Of a DNA stretch of 6,102 bases, positions 5,683-6,102 are shown in pieces (the stretch's first letter is position 1; every line of letters starts with the position of its first letter). A program made the position numbers and the translations under genes. Location of the stretch: assembly GCA_031362155.1 (NCBI GenBank), contig JANLRZ010000119.1, positions 1 to 6,102 of the forward strand, read 5' to 3'. The DNA comes from JAENVU01 sp031362155 (GTDB taxonomy: Bacteria > Actinomycetota > Acidimicrobiia > IMCC26256 > JAENVU01). The notes under the pieces were generated by a model. That model worked only from the letters and a program-made list of their open reading frames with translations. It had not been told where the DNA came from and ran no database searches.

Positions 5683-6102
5683 ATGCCGCTCCATCGACTC
5701 ACCCATGTCACGCTGGCGGCGCCCGACGTCGGCGCCGTCTCGGACTTCTACTCCGAGTTCGGATTGATCCCCACCACCCCCGGCCGGTTCGCGACCGCGG
5801 ACGGGGGTGAACAGCTTCGACTCGCCGAAGGTGCTCACCGTCGCGTGGTGGAACTCGGTCTCGGCGTCGACTCCGCCGACGATCTGGATCAGCTTGGCCA
5901 TCGACTCGCGGACCACGGCTTCGCCGCCGACCGCGACGGCGACGAACTCCGATCACACGATCCGGTGACCGCGATGGACGTGCTGATTGCGGTCTCTGGC
6001 CCGATCTCGAGTGCGCCGCGGGCTCCGGGGCCGGCGAACGCGCCGGGGACAATCACGAGACGCAACGTTCGGGCCGAGCCCATCGATCGCGCGGGTCCGG
6101 TC
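5683..6102 (+). CDS. VOC-family protein, glyoxalase / extradiol dioxygenase-like (3' partial)
   Basis: The first 140 residues are in the window, with no stop before the right edge. The start LHRLTHVTLAAPDVGAVSDFY (3-23), with His8, followed by FGLIP (26-30), is the first beta-alpha unit of a vicinal-oxygen-chelate domain. A second unit follows at about 54-80: strand VVELGLGV (55-62), then an acidic helix up to GF (79-80). One VOC domain is thus complete by about residue 105. Residues 107-140 form a Pro/Ala/Arg-rich linker, which suggests a second VOC domain follows, as in two-domain type I extradiol dioxygenases of about 300 residues. In those enzymes the His-His-Glu iron ligands lie in the C-terminal domain, so they cannot be checked here. 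It is co-transcribed with the FAH gene, so a ring-cleaving dioxygenase feeding the hydrolase is plausible; a glyoxalase-like role is the alternative. Confidence 0.85.
   Translation, partial: MPLHRLTHVTLAAPDVGAVSDFYSEFGLIPTTPGRFATADGGEQLRLAEGAHRRVVELGLGVDSADDLDQLGHRLADHGFAADRDGDELRSHDPVTAMDVLIAVSGPISSAPRAPGPANAPGTITRRNVRAEPIDRAGPV

Overview
This is high-GC DNA with densely packed genes, short intergenic gaps and strong G/C preference at third codon positions. It looks like a chromosomal catabolic region of an actinobacterium. The Bax inhibitor-1/YccA-type protein with a long Ala/Gly/Pro-rich N-terminal tail, the TANNNT-type -10 boxes and an apparently leaderless regulator gene all fit Actinomycetota. 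An Acidimicrobiia-like source is my guess and cannot be proven from the window. I see no transposase, phage gene, tRNA, rRNA, CRISPR array or plasmid feature.

Layout. (1) Positions 1-780, minus strand: a short-chain dehydrogenase/reductase (SDR) whose last codons lie beyond the left edge. (2) Positions 781-924: a divergent intergenic region. (3) Positions 925-4103, plus strand: a probable three-gene transcription unit with a BI-1/YccA-family membrane protein, an AMP-forming acyl-CoA ligase, and a 264-aa protein with EthD-like (dimeric alpha/beta barrel) character. The last of these starts 1 bp after the ligase stop. (4) Positions 4117-4764, minus strand: a GntR/FCD transcription factor convergent with the preceding unit, separated by only 13 bp. 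(5) Positions 4765-4817: a 53-bp divergent control region with two overlapping promoters and a shared TCTATAGA palindrome. (6) Positions 4818-6102, plus strand: a fumarylacetoacetate hydrolase (FAH) family enzyme followed by a vicinal-oxygen-chelate (VOC, glyoxalase/extradiol dioxygenase superfamily) protein that runs off the right edge.

How the genes may work together. SDR, acyl-CoA ligase, FAH-family C-C hydrolase and VOC/dioxygenase-type protein are the standard toolkit for breaking down an aromatic, alicyclic or terpenoid/steroid-like carboxylic compound. The ligase would activate an acid as its CoA thioester, the SDR would oxidise an alcohol, and the VOC and FAH proteins would act on ring-cleavage type intermediates. 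The GntR/FCD protein most likely senses an organic acid and controls the FAH-VOC operon and itself from the shared palindrome. The substrate cannot be read from the sequence. The BI-1 family gene looks like an unrelated gene that shares the transcription unit.
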